Assembly (NCBI GenBank): GCA_943788775.1
Contig: CALSRO010000003.1
Location: 372,001-436,000 of the forward strand
DNA: 64,000 nt
Source of the DNA: an uncultured Flavobacteriales bacterium
GTDB lineage: Bacteria; Bacteroidota; Bacteroidia; Flavobacteriales_G; Salibacteraceae
Direction of reading: 5' to 3'
In this document: positions 12,086-20,648 of the stretch, in pieces
How positions within the stretch are numbered: position 1 is the stretch's first letter
How the letters are laid out: each line of letters starts with the position of its first letter
Notes under the pieces: model-generated
Database searches by the model: none
The model's input: only the letters and a program-made list of their open reading frames with translations
Told to the model about the DNA's origin: nothing
Translations under genes and position numbers: made by a program

Positions 12086-13042
12086 TTATCCCAAAAGTTC
12101 AATTATTTGATCGGCTAACTCCACTCCTATGCGATCTTGTGCTTCAACGGTGCTTCCACCTATATGTGGAGTACTTAATACACGAGGATGAGCTAGTATA
12201 TCTGCCCTAGGGGCTGGCTCCCCAACAAAAACATCCAAAGCAACGGCTTTCACTTTACCCGCATCCAACGCTGCTAACAAGGCATCCTCATCTATAGATC
12301 CGCCACGTGAAGTATTCACTAAAGCAACGCCATCTTTCATTTTTTCAAATTCGCTAGCACCAATTACTGCGCTTCCATCGGCTTGCTTTGGAACATGCAA
12401 ACTGATGTAGTCTGCTTGAGAAACACATTCATCAAAGGAGCTTCGATTTACAGTAACATCGACTTTGTTTCCGCCAATATTCAATGCTAAAACGATGGTA
12501 TTCTTTTCACCACGAGTATTATACATCACGTTCATACCACAACCCAAGGCGTATTTGGCTAACTCTTGACCTATCCCGCCAAATCCAATTATTGCGAGCG
12601 TTTTACCTCTAAGTTCCGTTCCCTTACTGTATGATTTTTTTAATGCTTTAAAATCGGAAGCACCTTTTGAAGGCATTTTTTGATATGCATCATAGGTAAA
12701 CCTTGCCATAGCAAATAAACTGCCCATCGCCAATTCGGCCACAGATTGTGAGCTCGCAGCTGGTGTATTAATTACATGTAATCCTTTATCTCTACCATAT
12801 TGAACATCAATATTATCCATACCAACTCCACCTCTACCGATCAGTTTCAAATTCGGACAAGCATCCATATGCTCTTTTCGAACCTTGGTAGCACTTCTAA
12901 CTAATATCCCAACGTAACCATCATCATTTATTCCTTGTGATAATCTTTCCTGAAGTACAGTTTCGGTAACAACGGTATATCCAGCTGATTCCAACTTCCG
13001 CTTTCCAGAAGCTGAGATACCATCGTTTGCTAAAATCTTCAT
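12086..13042 (-). CDS. serA: D-3-phosphoglycerate dehydrogenase (short form)
   Basis: This enzyme oxidises 3-phosphoglycerate to 3-phosphohydroxypyruvate with NAD, the first step of serine synthesis. The 318-residue protein is a D-2-hydroxyacid dehydrogenase. Its Rossmann loop is GFGGIG (153-158), its catalytic residues are Arg246 (NTSRGG), Glu275 and His293 (PHIGGS), and RGGVGMDNID is a typical substrate-domain motif. It lacks the C-terminal ACT regulatory domain of E. coli SerA, so it is the short, probably serine-insensitive type. It shares a transcript with serC, which catalyses the next step, and that context supports the substrate choice. Confidence 0.9.
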   Translation of the reverse strand: MKILANDGISASGKRKLESAGYTVVTETVLQERLSQGINDDGYVGILVRSATKVRKEHMDACPNLKLIGRGGVGMDNIDVQYGRDKGLHVINTPAASSQSVAELAMGSLFAMARFTYDAYQKMPSKGASDFKALKKSYSKGTELRGKTLAIIGFGGIGQELAKYALGCGMNVMYNTRGEKNTIVLALNIGGNKVDVTVNRSSFDECVSQADYISLHVPKQADGSAVIGASEFEKMKDGVALVNTSRGGSIDEDALLAALDAGKVKAVALDVFVGEPAPRADILAHPRVLSTPHIGGSTVEAQDRIGVELADQIIELLG

Positions 13043-13058
13043 GCGGTCTTGCTTTTAT

Positions 13059-13883
13059 CTATTTATCTTCTTCGGATTGTTCTTTTGCCTTTTCGGCTTC
13101 TTCCTTCGCTTTCTTTGCTGCCTCTGCTGCTGCTTCTTTCTCTGCTGCTGCGTCTTCCTTCGCCTTCTTTGCAGCTTCTTTAGCCGCTGCTTTCTCAGCA
13201 GCCGCAGCCTCTTTGGCCGCTGTTTTTGCAGCTGCTGCGGCCTCTTTCTCAGCCTCTTTGGCAGCTTTTGCCGCTGCGTCTCTGGCATCTTTTCTTGAAT
13301 CTTTCCATACGCCAAATTCATCCATTTGAGCATCTGTGAAATCTCGTTCAGCAGCATCAGCAAATGAATCGATCATTACTTCAAAAACTAAGTCCAATTC
13401 TTCAATCAAGCCGCGCTTTGCGGCTCCTTTGAAGTCCTCTAGCTTACCATCATAAGCTTCTTCTCTATCTTTCCGGTCCACCTCAACGGTTTTATAAGTA
13501 ATGTTTGAAATCCAGTAACTGTAGTCCTTTTTCTCAGCATCAAATTTCAATTCGAAACCCACTTTTCTTTTGGTATGCGTGTACTTCACTCCAAAGTGGT
13601 TATCCACCATTGGCATCTCTACATTAAACACTACTCCTCTAAAGGTCGTGTCATCACGAACTACGCTGTGCTTAAGGTCTTTGAATTCATCCAAACCCCA
13701 GTAGTAAAACCGATTGATTAACTCATCGGTACCCGCACGATCTACCGTAATCAGTTCTTCATTGTGCAACTGATATAATTTTGTTTCCTTGTCTACCTTA
13801 AGTTGAGCAAACACACTACTAACCGCAAATATTGCAGTGGTCAACACCATCCAATTTTTGATACTCTTCATATTCTCACGCAT
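13059..13883 (-). CDS. Exported protein with DUF4468-like N-terminal domain and Ala/Lys/Glu-rich helical tail
   Basis: This 274-residue protein of unknown function has a signal peptide (MKSIKNWMVLTTAIFAVSS, ending VFAQ). Residues about 25-150 form a domain with motifs RFYYWGLDEF and YSYWISNITYKT, resembling DUF4468 (TBP-like fold) of Bacteroidota. Residues about 195-274 are a low-complexity Ala/Lys/Glu stretch rich in AAK and KEA units. It is probably a long alpha helix or coiled coil like the TolA stalk. The first ATG (13883) overlaps the serC stop by 8 bases; an ATG four codons later (13871) is an alternative. Its place between serC and serA indicates co-transcription with serine synthesis, though the protein itself is predicted to be exported. 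Confidence 0.7.
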   Translation of the reverse strand: MRENMKSIKNWMVLTTAIFAVSSVFAQLKVDKETKLYQLHNEELITVDRAGTDELINRFYYWGLDEFKDLKHSVVRDDTTFRGVVFNVEMPMVDNHFGVKYTHTKRKVGFELKFDAEKKDYSYWISNITYKTVEVDRKDREEAYDGKLEDFKGAAKRGLIEELDLVFEVMIDSFADAAERDFTDAQMDEFGVWKDSRKDARDAAAKAAKEAEKEAAAAAKTAAKEAAAAEKAAAKEAAKKAKEDAAAEKEAAAEAAKKAKEEAEKAKEQSEEDK

Positions 13884-14955
13884 ATTTAATTTCGAAGGCC
13901 TTCATTACATCTACTAAGGCCTGAACACTGTCTAAAGGTAGTGCATTGTACATACTTGCCCTAAATCCACCTACATCTCGGTGACCTTTTAGTCCGCTAA
14001 TATTGGCAGTCTTACACATGTCCAAAAAGGAAGTGGTCAATGACTCATCCAAACCATCGTTTAGTACAAAACAAGCATTCATTATGGAACGATCTTCCTC
14101 TGCAGCAGTTCCTTTAAACATTGTATTTCGATCGATTTCGCCATATAGCAAATCCGCTTTAGCCTTGTTCATGATTCCGATCTGCTTCAAGCCTGTTTTC
14201 TTGATCCAACGCAACACCAACATACTAACATATACTGCAAAAACAGGAGGTGTATTAAACATCGACTCTTTGTCAGCATGCGTTTTCAGATTCAACATCG
14301 TTGGAATATTAGCACTTGAATTGCCAATCAAACTCTTTTTTGCGATGTAGAGTGTTGCTCCAGCTGGCCCCATGTTTTTCTGAGCACCAGCGTATATCAG
14401 ATCAAACTTGGAAGTGTCTAATTCTCTGCAAAAAATGTCGGATGACATGTCACAAACCAGTGGGACATTCACCTCAGGTACATTATGAAATTGTGTACCG
14501 AAAATTGTGTTGTTCGAGGTATAATGCAAATAATCCACATCGCTTCCCACAACATAGTTCTTCGGAATGTGATTATAATTTTCTGGCTTGGATGTAGCAA
14601 CTTCAACAGCCTCTCCAACCCATTTCCCCTCTTTCAAGGCTTTGGAAGCCCAAGCCCCAGTGGAGATATAAGCTCCTTTTTTATTCGCTCCTTGTAAATT
14701 GTATGCGCTAATCAAGAATCCCAAACTAGCTCCTCCTTGAAGAAACATAACTTCATAATCATCACTTAAATTATAGATCTCTTTCACCAAAGCTCTCGCC
14801 TCGTCCATTACTGCAACAAACTCTTTGCTCCGGTGCGACATTTCTAAAAGGCTGAGTCCAGTTCCGTTAAAGTCGAGTACCGCTTGAGATGCCTCTTGAA
14901 AAACCTCTTGAGGTAATATGCTGGGACCAGCACTAAAATTGTGAATTTTGGCCAT
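13876..14955 (-). CDS. serC: Phosphoserine aminotransferase
   Basis: This PLP enzyme converts 3-phosphohydroxypyruvate and glutamate to O-phosphoserine and 2-oxoglutarate. It also acts in vitamin B6 synthesis in some bacteria. The 359-residue protein begins with the family signature HNFSAGPSILP and has FLQGGASLGF, the PLP-binding Lys193 in YAGAQKNMGPAG, and GGFRASMYNA near the end. Length is normal for SerC. It is the first gene of the minus-strand operon with the Ala-rich protein, serA, DUF1015 and probably the LytTR gene. Confidence 0.95.
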   Translation of the reverse strand: MAKIHNFSAGPSILPQEVFQEASQAVLDFNGTGLSLLEMSHRSKEFVAVMDEARALVKEIYNLSDDYEVMFLQGGASLGFLISAYNLQGANKKGAYISTGAWASKALKEGKWVGEAVEVATSKPENYNHIPKNYVVGSDVDYLHYTSNNTIFGTQFHNVPEVNVPLVCDMSSDIFCRELDTSKFDLIYAGAQKNMGPAGATLYIAKKSLIGNSSANIPTMLNLKTHADKESMFNTPPVFAVYVSMLVLRWIKKTGLKQIGIMNKAKADLLYGEIDRNTMFKGTAAEEDRSIMNACFVLNDGLDESLTTSFLDMCKTANISGLKGHRDVGGFRASMYNALPLDSVQALVDVMKAFEIKYA

Positions 14956-15044
14956 GATTTGGTTGGTTAAAATGGTTGGCGAATTTGTGAATTTTTTATC
15001 GATCCTAAAAGCCGCAATTTGTAACTACACATATTTCGCTTGTT

Positions 15045-15482
15045 CTATTCCATTTTCAGGTTAGCATTCACCAAACATTCGACACCTAAAAGAGTATCTA
15101 TGTATTGATAGTGAAATGAGATTTTTTCAAGTAACATGGAGCCTTCTCCTTGGATTTGGACACCGTAATATTCCTGAGGAAGAATATCGAACAACGCGCT
15201 GTCTCTATATGTGAACACCAAATTATTGTTCCACAACATTTCATCAACGCTTTGTCCATTTTGCAAGGTAAATTCCATTTGATCCACTTCACATGAATTG
15301 GATCCAATGTATGTTCCAATGTATTTAGAAAGTTCGCGTCTCTGACATGCATCGCCTTCCCAATACACATCGCATTTGCATTCCCGTTTTTGACATACAC
15401 CGTTCTCGCATCCATAACGGCAATCACAAGATGTAAATATCATGACAATGAAAAAAACACTTATGTATCGCAGGCTTTTCAA
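15045..15482 (-). CDS. Cys-rich lipoprotein with EGF-like segment
   Basis: This 145-residue lipoprotein has a short signal peptide and the lipobox FTSC (Cys about residue 19). A compact cluster of eight further Cys follows within about 30 residues (spacing like CRYGCENGVCQKREC and then CDVYWEGDAC). This resembles an EGF/tenascin-like fold and is frequent in Bacteroidota lipoproteins. The remaining 95 residues look like a beta-rich domain without recognised motifs. It lies 28 bases after the thioredoxin-like gene and may be the last gene of the recF cluster. Function unknown. Confidence 0.65.
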   Translation of the reverse strand: MKSLRYISVFFIVMIFTSCDCRYGCENGVCQKRECKCDVYWEGDACQRRELSKYIGTYIGSNSCEVDQMEFTLQNGQSVDEMLWNNNLVFTYRDSALFDILPQEYYGVQIQGEGSMLLEKISFHYQYIDTLLGVECLVNANLKME

Positions 15483-15510
15483 GAATCGTAAAACTAAAGC
15501 CTAAAGGGGA

Positions 15511-16107
15511 TTAATCTTCCAAAAGATCCGTCCATTCTTGAAGCATGTGTTGTTGTTTATCTTTAGCATACCAGAGTTGCACATCCTTTGAAAACTCAGA
15601 GTAAGGAGGCTTTGGCTCTGGGGCATGCTTGTATTCCATTACTAATTGCTGCAGCGGAGCTGGACGCGGACCCCATTGGTGCACCACCTCAAAATCATCA
15701 TTCAAAAACAATATTACTGGAATAGATCGCCCTCCATTGATCAAATGGGTATCCATCAAATCGAGGTTTTCATCGCGCAGTAAAAATCTAGAGTCCATGC
15801 CCGTGTGTTCCGCAAATTTTTCAATTACGGGAACGATTTGGGAAGCATCTCCGCACCAACCTTCTGTGATAGTTAAGATATAATTAACCCTTGCGTTGCG
15901 GCCGTCAATTCCATCTAATTGTTCTGGTTTGATTGTTTTTTCTAACCTGCGCATGCGTTGCTGATTCAGCTTGGAATAATTCAATAGTGCTTGGCTTTGC
16001 TCGGGACCGGTCGATTTACCTTCTTCGATCAGCGAATCGACTAATTCGCGGTACGCTGAATATTCCATTCCCTTTTCCCAATACTCCTTGTAATCTATCA
16101 TTTTCAT
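15511..16107 (-). CDS. Thioredoxin-fold protein with single active-site Cys (WCGDAS)
   Basis: This 198-residue cytosolic protein belongs to the thioredoxin_9-like group. The fold is shown by VNYILTITEGWCGDASQIVP, in which the usual CxxC is replaced by C85-G-D-A, and by the cis-Pro segment GGRSIPVILFL. With one Cys it cannot carry out a classical dithiol exchange by itself. It may act on mixed disulfides or be a structural relative. Its ATG overlaps the stop of the FAD oxidoreductase by 4 bases (ATGA), indicating translational coupling. Confidence 0.8.
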   Translation of the reverse strand: MKMIDYKEYWEKGMEYSAYRELVDSLIEEGKSTGPEQSQALLNYSKLNQQRMRRLEKTIKPEQLDGIDGRNARVNYILTITEGWCGDASQIVPVIEKFAEHTGMDSRFLLRDENLDLMDTHLINGGRSIPVILFLNDDFEVVHQWGPRPAPLQQLVMEYKHAPEPKPPYSEFSKDVQLWYAKDKQQHMLQEWTDLLED

Positions 16108-17261
16108 AAATTCTTATCATCCATTAAATCTGCCAATTGCTCACCAATTTGGCCAGCCAGTGCGATTCCCATTCCGCTCATTTTAGTCGCTATGAGAAGT
16201 CCATCTTCACGCAGCCTTACAATGGGCATTTTTGTTTTTCCAAATGCCATAATTCCAGACCATCTCATGTCAATTTGAGGTGTTTCATTTAGTTCCAACA
16301 CCCCTTCCAGCATTCCGTCCAATCTGGTCTGAATGGAATCGTTCAAATCAAATGAGGTTTTGGTCTCGCCTATTCTATCCAAATTTCTACCACCCCCAAA
16401 AAGGATTCGATTTCCCACATTTCTTAAGTAATAGAAACCTTCATCAAGGTGAAGGTTTCCACGAAATTTCAGTCCATTGATGGGTTTTGTTATTAATACC
16501 TGACCTCGCCCAGGATCTATTTGTTCTTCTGGCGCTAATAATTGAGTAAACGCATTGGTGCATAAGACGACTTGGTTCGCACTCATTTCAATAGTTCCTC
16601 TTTGCGCATCATCCACAATTAGACTTGCCCCTGCCTCTTTCGACTCAATCTTATTTACGTTCAATCCACACAAAAATTCGACTCCAATTGAGCTACAATA
16701 AGTGTACATGGACTTCAGCAATTTCCCTGTATCCACCTGTCCTTCTTGGGCCATCGAGACCAATTGTTGCTCGCTGTTTAGCCTCAACCCAAGCTTTATG
16801 TCCTTCGGTAAAATCTGCAGATAATCGGGAATAAAATCCTCTACCAATTCGTTGATGGCATCGATCTGCCCAATGGTGTGAGACAGAGATTCGTCAATGA
16901 TTTCATAACCCCCAAAATCGTTATAACCAATGTCGTATTGTTTTAATCGATCTCTCGTAATTTTCAATCCTAACCAACGATCAAAAAGCAATTCTCTAGC
17001 ATTATCTGAGCCCATAGACTGAATGTCGGCTGCCACCTCGGTCAAGCTTCCAAAGCACGCAAAACCAGCATTTCTAGTGCTTGCTCCATAGGGAATAGAA
17101 CTTCGTTCAATAATCGTTACTTGACGATCAGGCCAGCGCTCTATGACGGATGCAGCAACAGACATACCAACAATACCACCGCCAACGATGGCAATATCCA
17201 ATCGTGAAAATGACTCTCGCTCCCAAAATGACAAAGTGGATGGCATGGATGCTGAGCTCAT
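16104..17261 (-). CDS. FAD-dependent oxidoreductase (DAO/D-amino-acid oxidase family)
   Basis: This 385-residue flavoprotein carries the dinucleotide motif IVGGGIVGMS near residue 30. The next strand is TIIERSSIPYGASTRNAG, typical of DadA/ThiO/glycine-oxidase proteins, and GRGQVLITKPI plus MRWSGIMAFGKTKMP near the end complete the fold. The family oxidises amines of amino acids; the substrate here is unknown. The start at 17261 is chosen because its ATG overlaps the DUF721 stop (ATGA). A longer frame extends to 17447, but it runs over DUF721 and has no family similarity. The gene is coupled to the thioredoxin-like gene downstream. Confidence 0.85.
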   Translation of the reverse strand: MSSASMPSTLSFWERESFSRLDIAIVGGGIVGMSVAASVIERWPDRQVTIIERSSIPYGASTRNAGFACFGSLTEVAADIQSMGSDNARELLFDRWLGLKITRDRLKQYDIGYNDFGGYEIIDESLSHTIGQIDAINELVEDFIPDYLQILPKDIKLGLRLNSEQQLVSMAQEGQVDTGKLLKSMYTYCSSIGVEFLCGLNVNKIESKEAGASLIVDDAQRGTIEMSANQVVLCTNAFTQLLAPEEQIDPGRGQVLITKPINGLKFRGNLHLDEGFYYLRNVGNRILFGGGRNLDRIGETKTSFDLNDSIQTRLDGMLEGVLELNETPQIDMRWSGIMAFGKTKMPIVRLREDGLLIATKMSGMGIALAGQIGEQLADLMDDKNL

Positions 17262-17560
17262 TGAAGTAAGATCTCTTTCACGGTGTCCTTGCCAATGAAT
17301 TGATTGACATTCTCCATGATCTGTTCCCGCTGATAATGTAATTCTTGCCTCAGTGCGGGTGAATTCAATCGTATAATCAACTTTGATCCGCGCAGAATAA
17401 CCTCGTCCGTTCTGCTCGCTATAGCTGGACCAGCGATGGTAGACCATTCGCTATTAATGGACAATTCCGTTAATCCACTTCGCAAGCGATACACGTCTAA
17501 CATGCGATCGATGACTTCGCCTAACGACTCTTGATTATGTTTTCTAGGTTTGAATCTCAT
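17258..17560 (-). CDS. DUF721 (DciA-like) protein
   Basis: This 100-residue basic protein of the DUF721 family has the order ESLGEVIDRML, INSEWSTIAGPAIASRT, VILRGSKLIIRLNSPALRQEL. DUF721 includes DciA, the ancestral loader of the replicative helicase DnaB in bacteria lacking DnaC/DnaI. The tight coupling with recF (4-base overlap) agrees with a replication or repair role. Whether this short form is a true DciA is uncertain. Confidence 0.85.
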   Translation of the reverse strand: MRFKPRKHNQESLGEVIDRMLDVYRLRSGLTELSINSEWSTIAGPAIASRTDEVILRGSKLIIRLNSPALRQELHYQREQIMENVNQFIGKDTVKEILLQ

Positions 17561-18669
17561 GCTTTCATTTCTTCCACAGCACCCAATTCTACTTTGAATT
17601 TCTTTAACGGCACGTTTTCATCTTTGAATAAATCAGGCACTCGGTGCAAATTAGCATCTGTAAGGAAGATTTGTCCAAAATGATCTTCACTGACCAATTT
17701 CATCAAAGCGCCAACTCGATTATCATCTAGCTTATCAAAAATGTCATCCAACAATAATATCGGCTTTCGATTCTTCAACTCTTTCAAATAATCAAATTGC
17801 GCCAATTTCAAGGCAATTACAAAGCTCTTTTGTTGGCCTTGACTTCCAAATTTTTTCATTGGATGTTCGCCAATTTGAAACTGCAAATCATCCTTATGCA
17901 CTCCCTTCGTGGTGTAATGCGCCCGCATATCGTTTTGCCGAGACTGCTTTAAAAGGTCAATGAGTGACTCATCATTCAGGTGACTTTCATACTGAATGTG
18001 CACCTTCTCTGCACCGCCCGATACTAACTCATAGAAATTGGAAAAAATGGGCAGATAGCTTTCAAGGAATTTCACTCGCTCTTTATGAATTTCGGTACCG
18101 CAAACATGTAGTTGCTCATCAAACACTTCGAATGCTGTCTCGTCAAACCTTCTCCCCTCTACCCACAGATGCTTCAGCATGGCATTGCGCTGCGCCAGCA
18201 ATCGATTGTATTGCATGAGGGTATCCAGATAGGCACGATTGTATTGAGAAATGATACCATCCATGAACTTCCTACGCACATCACTGCCCTCACGAATTAA
18301 GTCCGTGTCGGATGGAGCGATCATGACCAACGGAATCGTACCGATGTGATCGGCTAATCGATCGTATTCCTTTTCATTGCGCTTAAACTTCTTTTTCTCG
18401 TTGCGTTTTTGCCCACAATAGATGCGTTCATCTTCGCCATCTAGCACAAATTTGGAATCAAGCATGAAAAACCCACCCTCATATTGGATGTTTTGCGAAT
18501 CGATGGGATTGAAAAAGCTTTTACAGAAAGCCAGATAGTAAATGGCATCCAATAGTGTGGTCTTGCCTGCACCATTGTTTCCTAGAAAGCAATTCACCTT
18601 TTCGGCTAAGTCGATTTTGGCTTCGCTGACATTTTTAAATTGAAGAATTTCTAGGTGCGACAAATGCAT
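17557..18669 (-). CDS. recF: DNA replication/repair protein RecF
   Basis: RecF is an SMC-like ATPase that with RecO/RecR loads RecA at single-strand gaps. The 370-residue protein has Walker A GNNGAGKTT (30-38), the ABC signature-like FGSQGQQKSF and Walker B ILLLDDIFDKLDD. Its length is typical. It is the first gene of the cluster recF - DUF721 - FAD oxidoreductase - thioredoxin-like protein. A TACCTTTG element lies only 5 bases before the ATG on the minus strand, so the transcript may have almost no leader. Confidence 0.95.
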   Translation of the reverse strand: MHLSHLEILQFKNVSEAKIDLAEKVNCFLGNNGAGKTTLLDAIYYLAFCKSFFNPIDSQNIQYEGGFFMLDSKFVLDGEDERIYCGQKRNEKKKFKRNEKEYDRLADHIGTIPLVMIAPSDTDLIREGSDVRRKFMDGIISQYNRAYLDTLMQYNRLLAQRNAMLKHLWVEGRRFDETAFEVFDEQLHVCGTEIHKERVKFLESYLPIFSNFYELVSGGAEKVHIQYESHLNDESLIDLLKQSRQNDMRAHYTTKGVHKDDLQFQIGEHPMKKFGSQGQQKSFVIALKLAQFDYLKELKNRKPILLLDDIFDKLDDNRVGALMKLVSEDHFGQIFLTDANLHRVPDLFKDENVPLKKFKVELGAVEEMKA

Positions 18670-18673
18670 GGGT

Positions 18674-18681
18674 CAAAGGTA
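18674..18681 (-). promoter_or_regulatory. recF: Bacteroidota -7 element before recF
   Basis: On the minus strand the sequence reads TACCTTTG, matching TAnnTTTG, the -7 consensus of the Bacteroidota primary sigma factor. It sits 5 bases upstream of the recF ATG. No clear -33 TTG box is visible. Confidence 0.5.
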
Positions 18682-18713
18682 AGATTCATGTATAGCTGTG
18701 TGCTTTAAAAAAA

Positions 18714-18721
18714 TATATTTG
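18714..18721 (+). promoter_or_regulatory. Bacteroidota -7 element before the TPR gene
   Basis: TATATTTG matches TAnnTTTG and lies 26 bases before the ATG at 18748. With the recF element on the other strand it forms a divergent promoter pair in a 78-base gap. Confidence 0.55.
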
Positions 18722-18747
18722 CAGCCTCATTTTTTAAGGTAATTCAA

Positions 18748-19425
18748 ATGGCCAAAGACGAAGAAATAATTGTTGACGTAGAAGAGGTTTACTCAAACAC
18801 TGAGAAGTGGATCATAGAAAACCAAAAGAGCCTAACCATAATTGTAGGTGCCATTGTGCTTCTATTAGGGTCGTTTTTCGCGTTCAAAAACTTTGTGGTG
18901 AAGCCACAAGAAGAGCAAGCCAAAGATTATATCTGGCAAGCGCAGCAGGCATTTGCTAAGGATAGCTTTGAACTTGCCATCTATGGGAGTGAGTCTACTG
19001 TTGGCTTTGAATACATCATTGACAACTTTGGAATGACTGAGGCGGCTAACTTGAGCCACTACTATATCGGTATTTCTTACCTCAGACTAGGTCAATATGA
19101 AGATGCCATCCAATACTTGAACGATTACGATTGTCAGGATGTAATGGTTTGTGCCGTAGCTCTCGGTGCCACAGGTGATGCTCACATGGAACAAGGTGAC
19201 ACGGAAAAGGCCATTGATTATTATGAAAGTTCAGTTTCGCACAGCGACAACGAGTTCACTGCACCCATCTATCTGATGAAAGCAGGACGTGCTCATGAGT
19301 CCTTAGGAAATTATGACAAGGCGCTTGAAGCTTATAATCGAATTAAGAATGACTTCTCTGCATCGCAAGAGGCTCAATCAATCGATAAGTACATCGCCAG
19401 AGCAGAGGGCCTAGCGGGAGCTTAA
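18748..19425 (+). CDS. Single-pass membrane TPR protein
   Basis: This 225-residue protein has a short acidic cytosolic N-terminus, one transmembrane helix (about residues 32-50, SLTIIVGAIVLLLGSFFAF) and a C-terminal TPR array. Its motifs include HYYIGISYLRLGQYEDAI, GDAHMEQGDTEKAI and GRAHESLGNYDKAL. The layout resembles YfgM-like proteins, which assist the Sec translocon and the BAM pathway; orthology is inferred only from architecture. Its stop shares one base with the ribH start (TAATGG), so the two genes are coupled. Confidence 0.8.
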   Translation: MAKDEEIIVDVEEVYSNTEKWIIENQKSLTIIVGAIVLLLGSFFAFKNFVVKPQEEQAKDYIWQAQQAFAKDSFELAIYGSESTVGFEYIIDNFGMTEAANLSHYYIGISYLRLGQYEDAIQYLNDYDCQDVMVCAVALGATGDAHMEQGDTEKAIDYYESSVSHSDNEFTAPIYLMKAGRAHESLGNYDKALEAYNRIKNDFSASQEAQSIDKYIARAEGLAGA

Positions 19426-19910
19426 TGGCTACTGCAAATAAAAATCTCAGCATTGTTGGTTCAGTTCCAAAAGCCAAAGAAGCTTGGAACATTGCCATTG
19501 TGAAGGCTGAGTGGAATGAGGAAATCACCAACGGTCTCCTTGAAGGAGCAAAAACGCTCTTAAAAGAAAGCGACATTCCAGAATCAAACATTCATCTCTT
19601 AGACGTTCCGGGTAGTTATGAATTGCCCCTTGGTGCTCAGTGGGCCATTGAGCAATTAGAAGTGGACGCTGTAATCTGCTTAGGTTCTGTGATAAGAGGT
19701 GAAACTGCTCATTTTGACTATGTATGTCAAGCAGTGAGTCTTGGTATAAAAGACGTTTCACTTTCCTATAATTTACCGGTCATATTTGGAGTTTTGACCG
19801 ATGACAACATCGAGCAAAGTAGAGCCCGCAGTGGAGGCATACACGGCAACAAAGGCACAGAAGCTGCAGCAACTGCACTCAAGATGCTGGAGCTGCGAGA
19901 CAGACTATAG
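19425..19910 (+). CDS. ribH: 6,7-dimethyl-8-ribityllumazine synthase
   Basis: This enzyme condenses 5-amino-6-ribitylaminouracil with 3,4-dihydroxy-2-butanone 4-phosphate, the penultimate step of riboflavin synthesis. The 161-residue protein has VPGSYELPLGAQ, RGETAHFDYV with the catalytic His96, FGVLTDDN and the conserved GNKGTEAA (141-148). Length is standard for a 60-mer or pentameric lumazine synthase. A 7-bp hairpin follows the stop. Confidence 0.95.
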   Translation: MATANKNLSIVGSVPKAKEAWNIAIVKAEWNEEITNGLLEGAKTLLKESDIPESNIHLLDVPGSYELPLGAQWAIEQLEVDAVICLGSVIRGETAHFDYVCQAVSLGIKDVSLSYNLPVIFGVLTDDNIEQSRARSGGIHGNKGTEAAATALKMLELRDRL

Positions 19911-19920
19911 AATATTCGAT

Positions 19921-19942
19921 GAGCATTAGTCAATGCTCAATT
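19921..19942 (+). terminator. Weak intrinsic terminator after ribH
   Basis: A perfect 7-bp stem GAGCATT / AATGCTC (19921-19938) with loop AGTC is followed by AATTTTC. The T tract is short, so efficiency is uncertain. Confidence 0.45.
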
Positions 19943-19970
19943 TTCAATTTAGAAACTCTGGCTGGTGCTA

Positions 19971-20568
19971 TTATACAATTTGCTCTGGATAGCAATAGGT
20001 ATTGATAATTGAATCTAAGACGCGCGATCCTTCGTTCACATCTCTGATCACATCCCAAGTCTCTTTCGAAATCACATTGGACAAAGGTTGATCCAATTGA
20101 TCAATCAATGGAAATGCACTAGGCTATCTTTTTGTCCCAAACTTTATGATAACGTAGTGTATCGTCTGGATAAACGATTCGTCTCCGAGTACCTTCATCA
20201 ATTGGTTTAAAGGGCACTTCGATGTTCAGGTATCCATAATCATCAGTCAATTGTTCGTCTGGTTGTATATCGCGAATAGCGATTTCAAAATCATAGGCTG
20301 TAGTAAGACAATTGCTATTAAAACTGTGATTCACAAACCGTGCATGATCCCAACAAAGAATGTAATTTCCAGAAGCATTTCTGTAGGCATAGAAATCTAG
20401 AATATCTTGGTACGGTTTGTCAAACTCGAGAAAGGCTATAGGAGTAAATTCTCTGTCAAACTTGTCGAGTACCCAAGTAATGGTTCCCTTCGGGATAAAC
20501 TTAGTGGCAACGACTCCAAAGCCAATTTCATCACTAATGAAACGAAGCTCCGTATGTGGATGGATCAT
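19971..20568 (-). CDS. SET-domain protein (one frame break near the C-terminus)
   Basis: The SET fold is shown by the N-terminal GFGVVATKFIPKGTITW, RFVNHSFNSNC (the NHS motif of SET) and LTDDYGY. SET proteins are S-adenosylmethionine-dependent lysine methyltransferases, but bacterial targets are mostly unknown. An apparent stop lies at 20119. Directly beyond it another frame stays open for 49 codons to a TAA at 19971. Removing one base near 20122 joins them (KKIA-SAFPLIDQ), giving about 198 residues. The C-terminal extension is plausible because this frame would otherwise be noncoding by chance, but it is inferred. Confidence 0.75.
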
Positions 20569-20648
20569 TTAATATTTACCAATTATTAGGCGAAATTAAT
20601 TGGCGCTATGATCTGAAAATCAGTTGTTCATAAATAAAATTGATAGCA

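Noticed and set aside
13055-13363. Long Arg/Gln/Lys-rich and Ser/Phe-rich frames over the Ala-rich gene
   Set aside because: They are shadow frames of the repetitive Ala/Lys/Glu coding region, not independent genes.
17262-17447. N-terminal extension of the FAD oxidoreductase frame
   Set aside because: It runs over DUF721 in another frame, has no family similarity, and the ATGA overlap at 17261 gives a natural start.
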